Shown piece by piece: positions 30,143 to 38,798 of a stretch of 64,000 bases of DNA. Position numbers and translations under genes: made by a program. The stretch's first letter is position 1. Every line of letters begins with the position of its first letter. This stretch comes from Psychromonas algarum. GTDB taxonomy: Bacteria; Pseudomonadota; Gammaproteobacteria; Enterobacterales; Psychromonadaceae. Under the pieces are notes generated by a model. That model worked only from the letters and a program-made list of their open reading frames with translations. It did not search any database and had not been told where the DNA came from. The stretch is taken from NCBI RefSeq assembly GCF_004376845.1, contig NZ_SNUW01000010.1, forward strand, positions 62,001-126,000, written 5' to 3'.

Positions 30143-31060
30143 TTAGATAAGATCTTTTAAATCGTATGGAGTAACCTGATAAACACAATAGTTTAGCCAA
30201 TTACTATACAAAAGGTTTCCATGGCTTCGCCAGATTGCATGCGGGATTTCATTCTCATCATCATTAGGATAATAATTAATAGGGAGAACAGGACCCAAAC
30301 CTTCATCAAGATCTCTTAAGTATTCGTTATTCAGTGTATTCGCATCATATTCAGGATGCCCTGTAATAAAAACTTGTCGACAATCAGGAGTGGCAGCTAA
30401 ATAAACCCCCGCATCTGGAGCATCAGCAAAAACAACTAGATCAGTTTTCTCTTTAATGACTCGGCTATTGAACTCCGCATAACGCGATAAAGGAGCCCAG
30501 AATTCATCATCAAAGCCTCTTACTAATGGATGATGATGGTGGTATGTGCGATGTGAATAAATACCCGATAGTTTATTTTCACGAGTCACTTTATCCAAGT
30601 CATAAAGTACTTTTAATGCCGCTTGTGCAGCCCAGCATAAAAATAAAGTAGAGGTGACATTATGACGAGACCAGTTAACAATTTCTGTAAATTTATCCCA
30701 ATAATAAACATTTTCAAAAGGGATAGTACCTAATGGAGCACCGGTAACAATAAATCCATCCCATTTTTGTTCTTTAACTCGTTCAAAATCACCATAGAAT
30801 TTATCTAAATGTTCTTGTGGTGTATTTCGAGTTGCACGTGCATCTACCCGTAATAATTCAATATCAACTTGTAACGGTGTATTTGATAAAAGACGCATCA
30901 ATTGTGTTTCTGTTTCGATCTTTTTAGGCATTAAATTTAAAATTAATACTCGAAGTGGACGGATGTTCTGATGGCTTGCACGTGTTTCTGACATGGTAAA
31001 AATATTTTCAGATTTTAAAATACTTGATGCAGGTAAATCATCTGGAATACGAATCGGCAT
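30143..31060 (-). CDS. metA: Homoserine O-succinyltransferase
   Basis: First committed step of methionine synthesis, acylating homoserine from an acyl-CoA (succinyl or acetyl; the sequence alone does not settle which). With the start at ATG 31060 the protein is 305 residues beginning [10 protein letters not shown], as in the family, with GAGGAAG at correct spacing. The longer frame to 31093 adds 11 residues, lacks a ribosome site and runs into the MetJ operator, so it is rejected. The catalytic nucleophile Cys142 lies in FLCWAAQAA; the later His and Glu of the triad are in TGHPEYD. Confidence 0.95.
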   Translation of the reverse strand: MPIRIPDDLPASSILKSENIFTMSETRASHQNIRPLRVLILNLMPKKIETETQLMRLLSNTPLQVDIELLRVDARATRNTPQEHLDKFYGDFERVKEQKWDGFIVTGAPLGTIPFENVYYWDKFTEIVNWSRHNVTSTLFLCWAAQAALKVLYDLDKVTRENKLSGIYSHRTYHHHHPLVRGFDDEFWAPLSRYAEFNSRVIKEKTDLVVFADAPDAGVYLAATPDCRQVFITGHPEYDANTLNNEYLRDLDEGLGPVLPINYYPNDDENEIPHAIWRSHGNLLYSNWLNYCVYQVTPYDLKDLI

Positions 31061-31087
31061 ACTTACTTCCTCTACAAGATTAACTTT

Positions 31088-31103
31088 AGACATCTAGAAG
31101 TCT
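31088..31103 (-). promoter_or_regulatory. Tandem MetJ boxes upstream of metA
   Basis: Two abutting octamers, AGACATCT (31088-31095) and AGAAGTCT (31096-31103), each one or two bases from the MetJ consensus AGACGTCT. They lie 28 bases before the metA start, the arrangement used for SAM-MetJ repression. Confidence 0.75.
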
Positions 31104-31274
31104 AACATTAAAATGAAATTTAAAAATATAAAATTCTATTCAGCCCACAAACAATCTAATTAAACCTTATCATTCACTAAAAAAACAACTACAACTAGTC
31201 ACTCATTCTTTAACTAGTATCTGCATAGCGCTTTCGTTAGACTAAAAATAATTAATATAAAACAGGGAATAACC

Positions 31275-31760
31275 ATGCTTTCAATACAAACGGTTTTAGC
31301 TGACTTAACAAATAAACAGCATGCAGATGCTTATTTAGATTTAATGTCTCATTATGCTTGTGATCCTATGGGAGGCGGAGAAGATTTAAGTCCCTTTGCT
31401 AAAGAAAACTTAATCTCAACTTTATTAACACGTAACGATGTTTTTATTATTTTAATTTTCAGTGACAATAAACCTGCAGCACTACTAACAGCAATAGAAG
31501 GATTTTCTACTTTTGCATGTAAACCTTTATTCAATATTCATGATGTAGTTGTTCACTCAGATTTTCGAGGAAATGCGTTAACTAAAGTATTATTTAATAA
31601 AATTGAAGAAGTGGCTAGGCAACGTAATTGCTGCAAAATCACATTAGAAGTATTAAGTGGGAATAATATTGCTTGTAAAGCGTATCAAAAACTAGGGTTT
31701 TCTGATTATCAGCTTGATCCTGAATTTGGTAGCGCTTTATTTTGGGCCAAGAAATTATAA
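31275..31760 (+). CDS. GNAT family N-acetyltransferase
   Basis: 161 residues with GNAT motif A (VVHSDFRGNALTKVLFNKIEE, acetyl-CoA pyrophosphate loop near residue 97) and motif B (KAYQKLGFSDY). The substrate cannot be read from sequence. AGGGA ribosome site; divergent from metA. A long hairpin follows. Confidence 0.88.
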   Translation: MLSIQTVLADLTNKQHADAYLDLMSHYACDPMGGGEDLSPFAKENLISTLLTRNDVFIILIFSDNKPAALLTAIEGFSTFACKPLFNIHDVVVHSDFRGNALTKVLFNKIEEVARQRNCCKITLEVLSGNNIACKAYQKLGFSDYQLDPEFGSALFWAKKL

Positions 31761-31802
31761 GAATGGTAATACGCTAAAAAATTGAGTTTTGATTGTATAT
31801 TC

Positions 31803-31834
31803 CGCTTAGTATTTAGATAGCTAAATACTAAGCG
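31803..31834. repeat. Perfect 14-bp inverted repeat between convergent GNAT and sco1
   Basis: CGCTTAGTATTTAG (31803-31816), loop ATAG, then its exact complement (31821-31834). There is no T run after the stem on either strand, so it is not a textbook terminator although it sits where one is expected. Confidence 0.8.
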
Positions 31835-31846
31835 AAAAATAGGCTT

Positions 31847-32524
31847 TTATTGATGATGATCTTGCTCATATTGTTGTTGTATTTTTTTAATGTCCCGGAC
31901 CATTAAATCCATATCAACATGATTAATTCCTTGCTCATTTAGCACAGATTTAAAAGTGGCATGAAACTGACCAGCAGGATTAATTAAAACAATCGAAGCA
32001 CTATGGTCAACCAAATAGAATGCATCTGATTCCCCCTCTTCTACCAAGCTATAAATCAATCCTAATTGATTTACAAAAGGCCAAAGTTGTTTATGAGTAC
32101 CCGTAACACCAATAAAGTTTTCATTAAAATAGTGGACATAATCAGCAAGTTGCTCAGCTTTGTCGCGATTTGGATCAACCGAAACAAATACAACTTGGGT
32201 AGTTGTATTTTGATCATTCTTTAAACTGGGATAAATACGATCTAAATCAGTAAGAGTTGTTGGGCAAATATCAGGACAAAAAGTATAACCGACAAAAAAG
32301 AGTGTCCATTTACCTTGTAACGACTGATTAGTAAAAGCGACTTTTCCTGCCTTATAGAAAGTGAAATTAGACAGTTCAATAGGCGGCTGTGATAAGATCA
32401 AGGCACTATTTTTAGAAGTATCCAATGCTGTAGAAGCTTCTTGTAAACGGCTAGACTGGGCAACACCAAATGAAAAACTTAGTGCAAGAAATACAAAACT
32501 GATAATAAAAATAAAAAACTTCAC
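31847..32524 (-). CDS. SCO1/SenC family copper chaperone-like protein
   Basis: Thioredoxin-fold, membrane-anchored protein that in this family delivers copper to cytochrome c oxidase or handles periplasmic thiols. 225 residues: N-terminal signal/anchor, then GYTFCPDICPTTL carrying the CxxxC pair, and LVDHSASIVLINPAGQF carrying the copper-ligand His. The start is GTG at 32524 with AAGG eight bases upstream. It begins 21 bases after lexA on the same strand, so read-through from the SOS-controlled lexA promoter is likely. Confidence 0.88.
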   Translation of the reverse strand: MKFFIFIISFVFLALSFSFGVAQSSRLQEASTALDTSKNSALILSQPPIELSNFTFYKAGKVAFTNQSLQGKWTLFFVGYTFCPDICPTTLTDLDRIYPSLKNDQNTTTQVVFVSVDPNRDKAEQLADYVHYFNENFIGVTGTHKQLWPFVNQLGLIYSLVEEGESDAFYLVDHSASIVLINPAGQFHATFKSVLNEQGINHVDMDLMVRDIKKIQQQYEQDHHQ

Positions 32525-32545
32525 TTACTTAACCTTATCAGTTTA

Positions 32546-33172
32546 TTACATCCAATCAGCAGTACGAATAACACCAACGGCAATACCTTCAATATCAAAA
32601 GACTGATACTCTAAGTCCACTTTAATGGGATCAAATAGTGAGTTTTCCGCTTTTAATGTAACTTCTTTACCATCACGATAAAAACGTTTTACCGTAACAT
32701 TTTCTTCCACTCTTGCAACAACAACTTGCCCATTATTAATGCTTTGCGTTTTATGTACAGCTAATAAATCACCATCCATAATTCCGATGTCTCGCATACT
32801 TTCACCTTCAACACGCAATAAAAAATCTGCAGCTGGGTGAAATAAAGTAGGATCAACATCATAATGTGTTTCAATATTCTCTTGCGCTAGGATGGGTTCT
32901 CCAGCTGCAACTTTACCGATAAGTGGCAAACCTTCTTCTGCAATCTCATTATCTTTATGATCACTGACTAAGCGAATTCCTCGTGAAGTACCAGACAGAA
33001 TTTCAATCGCACCTTTTCTAGCAAGTGCTTTCAAATGTTCTTCAGCTGCATTGGCACTTTTAAAGCCTAATATTCTTGCTAATTCCACACGTGTTGGTGG
33101 CATGCCTGTTTTTGCAATCTGGTCTTTAATAACGTCTAGGACTTCGCCTTGGCGTTTAGTTAACTCTTTCAT
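32546..33172 (-). CDS. lexA: LexA SOS repressor
   Basis: Represses DNA-damage genes and cleaves itself when RecA filaments form. The start is moved to ATG 33172 ([10 protein letters not shown]), which has GGAG upstream; the longer frame adds 12 unsupported residues. 208 residues: winged-helix domain with [13 protein letters not shown] and [13 protein letters not shown], cleavage site Ala90-Gly91, catalytic Ser125 (EGESM) and Lys162 (VTVKR). Two SOS boxes upstream indicate autorepression. sco1 follows on the same strand. Confidence 0.97.
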   Translation of the reverse strand: MKELTKRQGEVLDVIKDQIAKTGMPPTRVELARILGFKSANAAEEHLKALARKGAIEILSGTSRGIRLVSDHKDNEIAEEGLPLIGKVAAGEPILAQENIETHYDVDPTLFHPAADFLLRVEGESMRDIGIMDGDLLAVHKTQSINNGQVVVARVEENVTVKRFYRDGKEVTLKAENSLFDPIKVDLEYQSFDIEGIAVGVIRTADWM

Positions 33173-33194
33173 AGGATCTCCACGCGACAATAAA

Positions 33195-33225
33195 CTGTAA
33201 ACAAACACAGTGTATATTCATACAT
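33195..33225. promoter_or_regulatory. Two adjacent LexA (SOS) boxes upstream of lexA
   Basis: Box 1 at 33195-33210 is CTGT-N8-ACAG (CTGTAAACAAACACAG), matching the enteric consensus ends exactly. Box 2 at 33210-33225 (GTGTATATTCATACAT) is a weaker match. The tandem arrangement in front of lexA parallels that of E. coli. Confidence 0.85.
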
Positions 33226-33254
33226 GGTTAAATGCTAGCGAAGAGTCTGATTTT

Positions 33255-34010
33255 TTATAATCTACCTTTGAAATTAATGGTAGTGGCACCACTTGCGTTG
33301 CGAGGTCCTGCCCAAGATAATGATTGTGCAATAGAAGGGTCTAGTTTATCGGTTCCTTGAATATCTCCATTAAGTTGATAAGCACCGCCTTCACTTAATT
33401 TCACATCTAAGTTAGTGATTAATTGCTCAGACTTTTGTGTCACTAATGCTGATATATTTCCGTTATCACAACTTAAATCAACGGCTGCTGAACTTAAATC
33501 AATATTTCCCATCTGACTAGAAAGATAAGCATTATTCCAAAAAATTACTCCATCAAGTTGCTCACAATAAGGTGAGCCTTGCTGTACTTTCTTAATTGCG
33601 GCAGAAAATTCGCCAGTAATTTTTACAGGTAGTTGCATAGGAAGGAAAGTTAATAACTCTTGTGATGTTAAATCTAGTATCACATTAGAAGCACTTGCTT
33701 GACCAGAAGTGATGCCATATTCAACAACAGCTTTACCTGACATGGATTGAGGGCCGTTATCGAAAGAAACGTTGGCCGCTAATACTGAATCTAATAACGC
33801 ATCAAACTGTATATCCCACTTTACATTTTGTAAGGTCAGCTTAGGGTTAACAACAACTTGCTTCGCTTGCCCCTGCCAGATACTACCTGTTACATCATTT
33901 ATTTTAATTGCAGTTTTAGGCATCCAAGCAACGACAACAGCGGCCGGTAAATTAACTAATAAGGTGATGCAATAAACGAATATAAAAAATATCGCAATTT
34001 TAACTTTCAT
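33255..34010 (-). CDS. gspN: Type II secretion protein GspN
   Basis: Last gene of the type II secretion operon; an accessory bitopic inner-membrane protein not essential in all systems. 251 residues with one N-terminal membrane span (about 5-28) followed by a periplasmic beta-rich region (INDVTGSIWQGQA is typical of GspN). Eighteen bases after gspM. Confidence 0.88.
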   Translation of the reverse strand: MKVKIAIFFIFVYCITLLVNLPAAVVVAWMPKTAIKINDVTGSIWQGQAKQVVVNPKLTLQNVKWDIQFDALLDSVLAANVSFDNGPQSMSGKAVVEYGITSGQASASNVILDLTSQELLTFLPMQLPVKITGEFSAAIKKVQQGSPYCEQLDGVIFWNNAYLSSQMGNIDLSSAAVDLSCDNGNISALVTQKSEQLITNLDVKLSEGGAYQLNGDIQGTDKLDPSIAQSLSWAGPRNASGATTINFKGRL

Positions 34011-34028
34011 TTGAATCCTTTGATGATG

Positions 34029-34511
34029 CTAATAACTTAACGATAAACGATTAACTTTAATCATGCCTTGGTCTTTCTGACGATTGATGTCAACACTCAC
34101 AACTTGTACACGAGAATCATTTTGTAATGCAGTGATCCATCGTAAAAATTGAGTAAATTCAACTTCATTGATCCAAATATCCACTCCATTTTTTTGATTT
34201 TGAATACGCGAAATATTAATGTTATTACGTTTAGCAGTGTTATTAATAAGCTGTGATAAGTTTACTTTTCGTTGTGGTCTTTTACCCTCACTCACACCTG
34301 CTTTAACTAATTTAGCAGCATTCGTTTCAACCCATTGCAATGTTTGCTCTGAACTTCTTAATCTCTGTTGCTGATCAGCTAGATTAGAAGTAATAGGCTG
34401 CCATAATAAAAAATAAATTAAGGCGACAAAAATAACAACAGCAGAAATAACAGAAAGCTGTTGCTCTCTTTCTGTTGTGCCTTCCCACCAGTCTTTAATT
34501 TGCTCAAACAT
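34029..34511 (-). CDS. gspM: Type II secretion protein GspM
   Basis: Inner-membrane platform protein binding GspL. 160 residues; a short cytoplasmic segment with WWEGTTEREQQL, a membrane span near 20-40 and a small periplasmic ferredoxin-like domain. Overlaps gspL by one base. Confidence 0.92.
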   Translation of the reverse strand: MFEQIKDWWEGTTEREQQLSVISAVVIFVALIYFLLWQPITSNLADQQQRLRSSEQTLQWVETNAAKLVKAGVSEGKRPQRKVNLSQLINNTAKRNNINISRIQNQKNGVDIWINEVEFTQFLRWITALQNDSRVQVVSVDINRQKDQGMIKVNRLSLSY

Positions 34512-35710
34512 TATTTCATCCTCACAGTTAACGCGCCACTAACTCGGCTTCTACTGTTACTTAGCGCGCCTTGTTCAAGTTCATATTGCTCAGGCATACT
34601 TTTAGCTAATTGTTCAAAAGACTGGAAGCTCTCAGCACTCACCATTAGGCTTATTTCTCTTTTATCATTATTAAATTTAAGCGTATTTATTTGTAAACTA
34701 GGCACAGCTTTAAAGACAGGAATAAGATCATTCAACATAGCTAAAAAACCAGTATCCCCCCCTGAGTGAGACAGATCTTCAGAAAGGCCTTTTAGTTTTC
34801 TCTTGATACGGTTATATCTTAAAGCGCTTTCATTAGGAAAAGCTTTTTTATAAACAGCTTCAACTTGTTTGCGTACGATTAACGTTTGCTCTTCTGCTTT
34901 TTGACCTTGAATAAATAAATTTACCAATACAATAACAAATAATAACAACATCATAATTGCTGGATACTTCCACTTAGCAAGTTGTAAGTTGTTTTCTTTT
35001 TTTACTTTAAATTCACCACTTAAAAGGTTTGTATTATTACCAATACAACCCTCAGTCAATAATTGCATTGGTAATATAGGATCGAGCAATTGCCATTGCC
35101 CAATAGCCTTTTCAGGCATTGGACTATAGCTTTCGATAATTTGTGCTGGATTTTCCATCAAGCGCAGTTGCAAAACGCTATTTAACATTTCACTTTCACA
35201 TCCCCAACCAGCATATAAATTTTCACGGACAATCCACTGCCCATCTAATTGTAATACTTGCCACTTTTCATCTTCCGGGGAAGGTAAAGCCAATGCCTCA
35301 GGAATAAATTTCACACAAACGATATCTGCTTCTTTCAGCCAATCTAACCATGTTTGCAATTTGTTTTTGGCACAAATAGCCACATGCACTAAATCAGTTT
35401 CTTTAGCCACAACAGAAAAGTGTAATTTATCAACATCACCAGCTAGATCATCTTCTAACATATATGGCAATGCTTGCTGCATTTGACGTGTAAATGAACC
35501 ATTAATTTGTACTGATTTTAAAGTTACATCAACGCTAGGTAATAAGCAGATCACTTTACGTGACTGTGCTTTCTCTGTGAGTTCTTGTAATGCTTGCGCA
35601 TTTTCAATATCCCCCGAGCCGATAATCTCTTTTTCGCTGTCTGACCAAATTAACCAATGGATAGTCTGACGTGCTTCACTTGCTAGGCGAATAACTAATT
35701 GTTCACTCAC
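34511..35710 (-). CDS. gspL: Type II secretion protein GspL
   Basis: Bitopic platform protein whose cytoplasmic actin-like domain recruits the ATPase GspE. 399 residues: cytoplasmic part with LLPSVDVTLKSVQ and LPYMLEDDLAGD, a membrane span near 247-265, and a periplasmic domain. Position between gspK and gspM confirms it. Confidence 0.94.
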   Translation of the reverse strand: MSEQLVIRLASEARQTIHWLIWSDSEKEIIGSGDIENAQALQELTEKAQSRKVICLLPSVDVTLKSVQINGSFTRQMQQALPYMLEDDLAGDVDKLHFSVVAKETDLVHVAICAKNKLQTWLDWLKEADIVCVKFIPEALALPSPEDEKWQVLQLDGQWIVRENLYAGWGCESEMLNSVLQLRLMENPAQIIESYSPMPEKAIGQWQLLDPILPMQLLTEGCIGNNTNLLSGEFKVKKENNLQLAKWKYPAIMMLLLFVIVLVNLFIQGQKAEEQTLIVRKQVEAVYKKAFPNESALRYNRIKRKLKGLSEDLSHSGGDTGFLAMLNDLIPVFKAVPSLQINTLKFNNDKREISLMVSAESFQSFEQLAKSMPEQYELEQGALSNSRSRVSGALTVRMK

Positions 35711-35732
35711 TAAACCTCTCCATGTTGAGCAT

Positions 35733-36701
35733 CTACTCTATTCCTGCATATTGAAAACGAACTGTGGTCGCTTTTTTGTCTTCTATTTTAAATAATAACT
35801 TTAAAGCCATTAATCGATCATCAAATTCTGCAACACCATATAAATGAAAAAACTCACTGGTCACACTTAATTGTGACTTTATATCTTCAGGTATGGTTTG
35901 ATCAATGAACATAGGCGACTCTAAAAATTCATTGGTTGTTGCCCACCCACTGGTAGGTCTATCTTCTAAAAGTTGTTCAAAATCTTCTATTGAAAAATTA
36001 AATTCCGGTTTGAACAAAGCATATAAAATTTCTGCCTGATCAACTGCGACTGTATTAACATTAATCAGTTGTGTTGCTACAGGTAATGCACATAAATAAG
36101 GTTTAATATGCTCAAAAACAGCACGACTTACTCCCTGAACAGATCTTAATTCAGAGATATCAACCATCAAATTATTGGCTGTTAAATGTGCAACACCTCG
36201 CGCTTCATAAATTCTATCTTCAGCACCTTGTGAACCATCGACCGTATCATTTTTATCAATCCAATCTCGAGTTGATTCAGCCACCACCTCTGCCGTATAT
36301 TGCTCCACATCAAGAGCTTCTAATAACGCTTGAAACTGACGTACTGGTAATGCTCTCACATCATCTTTATCTGCTAAAGCAATCGCATTAACATTAAAAC
36401 AACTACGATAGTCTTTTAACCTACCTGCAATGGTACCTTCATCGACAGGGAAAACCATATCCGGCGTTGCCCACAACTGATCTAAACTTACAACACTACT
36501 ATCGGCCATATCATTATTTAAGATCATTCGACTGAACTCTACAGATGCTTGGCCATACCAATAGACTTTTTGTGAAAAACTTAATCCTTCAGTACGTAAT
36601 AAACTTGCTGTCATACGTCCCGTCATGGTGGTAGCGATTGTCACCATTAACGCTAAAATCATTAAAACAGTAATTAATGCAATACCGCGTTGTTTTTTCA
36701 T
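35733..36701 (-). CDS. gspK: Type II secretion minor pseudopilin GspK
   Basis: Large minor pseudopilin that caps the pseudopilus tip with GspI and GspJ. 322 residues; prepilin-type start KKQRGIALITVL with cleavage after Gly6, and the unusual large helical insert (DWIDKNDTVDGSQGAED) typical of GspK, probably calcium binding. Overlaps gspJ by one base. Confidence 0.94.
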   Translation of the reverse strand: MKKQRGIALITVLMILALMVTIATTMTGRMTASLLRTEGLSFSQKVYWYGQASVEFSRMILNNDMADSSVVSLDQLWATPDMVFPVDEGTIAGRLKDYRSCFNVNAIALADKDDVRALPVRQFQALLEALDVEQYTAEVVAESTRDWIDKNDTVDGSQGAEDRIYEARGVAHLTANNLMVDISELRSVQGVSRAVFEHIKPYLCALPVATQLINVNTVAVDQAEILYALFKPEFNFSIEDFEQLLEDRPTSGWATTNEFLESPMFIDQTIPEDIKSQLSVTSEFFHLYGVAEFDDRLMALKLLFKIEDKKATTVRFQYAGIE

Positions 36702-37333
36702 TATTCTGCTACCTGGCTAGTTGGTAACATGAACACTCGTCTTAATTCGCCATAATGTTTACTGGTAATGGTTATTTCAATACCCTCAGGAATTTGCTTA
36801 TTTGAGTTCCAAGTATTTACCCAGCCTTTATTCCAAAATCTAAACTTTAAAGCTTCGACCTCATGCAATATGACTTGCTCTTCAGGTTTAGCACCAGCAA
36901 CAGTATCTGGATATAAATAATATAAACGTTGTAATTGGCCTTCTTTTACACGATAACCAACACGAACCACATTTGAACGGGGTAATAAATTAAGAGGATT
37001 AGTCCAGCCTAAACGATTAAATTCAATTCCTTCACTATCTGAACCAATAACGCCTTTACCAACATATAAGGCTTTTAAGTTAGAGGATTCAACGTTACTT
37101 GTACGCGAGGTTCTAGCAACCATTTGTACAAAATCACGCTCGATTAATAACATGCCTCGTTGCACTTCGATTAAGCGTAAATCGTGTTCTTTACTGATTT
37201 CTCCACTACGTAAAACCCCTTGCAGAATTTGATAAGCAGCTAAACTTAAGACAGCAAAGATGGCAATTGCAATTAACACTTCAATTAAAGTGAATCCATG
37301 TTGTTTGGATTTTTGAGTATTAAGGCCTGCCAA
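36701..37333 (-). CDS. gspJ: Type II secretion minor pseudopilin GspJ
   Basis: Tip pseudopilin partner of GspI and GspK. 210 residues with the prepilin motif KQHGFTLIEVLIAI near the N-terminus (cleavage after Gly, Glu at mature +5) and the C-terminal beta domain. Overlaps gspI by 14 bases. Confidence 0.94.
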   Translation of the reverse strand: MAGLNTQKSKQHGFTLIEVLIAIAIFAVLSLAAYQILQGVLRSGEISKEHDLRLIEVQRGMLLIERDFVQMVARTSRTSNVESSNLKALYVGKGVIGSDSEGIEFNRLGWTNPLNLLPRSNVVRVGYRVKEGQLQRLYYLYPDTVAGAKPEEQVILHEVEALKFRFWNKGWVNTWNSNKQIPEGIEITITSKHYGELRRVFMLPTSQVAE

Positions 37334-37718
37334 TGTAAGTCCTTATATGGCCTAGTGCACGACCATCTTTTTTATCACTCACTTCCACATCTAATGCAAC
37401 AAAATTAGGATCGCCCGTTGCCACTGATTGATAACGCCAATACCATTTAGCACCAGCAAATTCTACTTCCGCACTGCTCCAACTAGAACTTGGCCAGCGT
37501 TTTTGTAACTTTAATTCTGCAAGACGATTACTAGCAATCCACATGGCAAAAGTTTTTTGTTGTAGGTAGCTTTGATTATTTAATGCTTGTGAAGCGGCTT
37601 GCATCACAGCAAGACCAGCAGAGGCAAGGATAACTAAAGCCAGCATAACTTCTAATAAAGTCATACCTCGTTTACGTTTAATAGAGCGAACAATGGATAA
37701 ATTCATATTATTGCTCAC
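37320..37718 (-). CDS. gspI: Type II secretion minor pseudopilin GspI
   Basis: Minor pseudopilin that nucleates the tip complex. 132 residues; prepilin motif KRGMTLLEVMLALVI, with Met after the cleavage Gly instead of Phe, which is common in GspI. Overlaps gspH by 11 bases. Confidence 0.93.
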   Translation of the reverse strand: MSNNMNLSIVRSIKRKRGMTLLEVMLALVILASAGLAVMQAASQALNNQSYLQQKTFAMWIASNRLAELKLQKRWPSSSWSSAEVEFAGAKWYWRYQSVATGDPNFVALDVEVSDKKDGRALGHIRTYIGRP

Positions 37719-38277
37719 TAACTAATTCTATTTGGCCACTCATTCCAACATTAACCGTGACCGTTTTTTCTTTAATTTCTGTATTGTAAAATTGGTAGCT
37801 AAAAGGAGTCACTTCACCACTAGACATAATAAAAACCTGTGGATTAATTTTCACTTCTTTTTTATCCCCTTCAACTTCAACTAGATATTCTCGTTCTAAG
37901 AATGGGTCATCATCTTCTTGGTCTATTTCATCCCACACACTGCCACTTAAAGTATATTTAGCACTAATACTATAAGGGATTTCAACCGTGCCACTAATAC
38001 GAGAATCAGTAAAAGGACGCCATTTTTTTTGCTTTAAATCATAATAAGCAAATTGATATTGCTGTTCACCAAACTCAATACCTAATTCAGTATTTGATAT
38101 CAAAGCATGGTCTTCCGCAAATTGTAACAAGGTGCTGAAACGTTGCGCATGCCATTCACTGCTTTTATCCAAATTAGCTGAACTAGGTAATGTCATTACA
38201 ACGCCAACAGAAATCATGCCCATTAATAACAGGACTAGCATGATTTCTAACAGAGTAAATCCCTTGCTGCTACGCAT
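37708..38277 (-). CDS. gspH: Type II secretion minor pseudopilin GspH
   Basis: Minor pseudopilin linking the tip to the GspG shaft. 189 residues; prepilin motif SSKGFTLLEIMLVLLLMG and the C-terminal VNVGMSGQIELV strand. Thirty-nine bases after gspG. Confidence 0.93.
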   Translation of the reverse strand: MRSSKGFTLLEIMLVLLLMGMISVGVVMTLPSSANLDKSSEWHAQRFSTLLQFAEDHALISNTELGIEFGEQQYQFAYYDLKQKKWRPFTDSRISGTVEIPYSISAKYTLSGSVWDEIDQEDDDPFLEREYLVEVEGDKKEVKINPQVFIMSSGEVTPFSYQFYNTEIKEKTVTVNVGMSGQIELVSEQ

Positions 38278-38316
38278 TGTAATGTTCGCAGGTTATCTTG
38301 ATTAAATTCTTAATAA

Positions 38317-38757
38317 CTATTTATCACTTAAGTTCCAGTTACCAATATCATCATCAGTCCCTTCTTCACCATCAGGTCCAACAGAAAGCACATCAATTTT
38401 ACTATGTTCACCAGGACTATTTAATAAGTATTCGTTACCCCAAGGGTCTTGAGGAAGACGTCTAATATATCCATCTTCACGGTAATTACGCGGCGTAGGA
38501 GAACCATTTGGCTCAGAAACCAACGCATCCAAACCTTGGTCACTACTTGGATAAATACCATTATCCAATTTATACATATCTAACGCATTTTCTAATGCAA
38601 TAACATCAGATTTTACTTTTTGAATGTCTGCCTTATCTTTATTGCCCATTAAGTTAGGCACAACCATTGAAGCTAAAATACCTAAAATCACGATAACCAC
38701 CATGATTTCTAATAAGGTAAAACCTTTTTGTTTGTTATTCAGATTTAAATTTTTCAC
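38317..38757 (-). CDS. gspG: Type II secretion major pseudopilin GspG
   Basis: Main subunit of the pseudopilus. 146 residues: NKQKGFTLLEIMVVIVILGILASMVVPNL leader region (cleavage after Gly) and a C-terminal calcium-site loop with DPWGNEYLL and GPDGEEGTDDDIGNW. The start codon is GTG with AAGG just before it. Confidence 0.96.
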   Translation of the reverse strand: MKNLNLNNKQKGFTLLEIMVVIVILGILASMVVPNLMGNKDKADIQKVKSDVIALENALDMYKLDNGIYPSSDQGLDALVSEPNGSPTPRNYREDGYIRRLPQDPWGNEYLLNSPGEHSKIDVLSVGPDGEEGTDDDIGNWNLSDK

Positions 38758-38798
38758 CTTTTCACCCTTTTTTTATTATTGTAAAACGAATGGCTCAG

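Noticed and set aside
33173-33208. N-terminal extension of LexA by 12 residues
   Set aside because: The extension enters the operator side, lacks a ribosome site, and the family starts at MKxLT.
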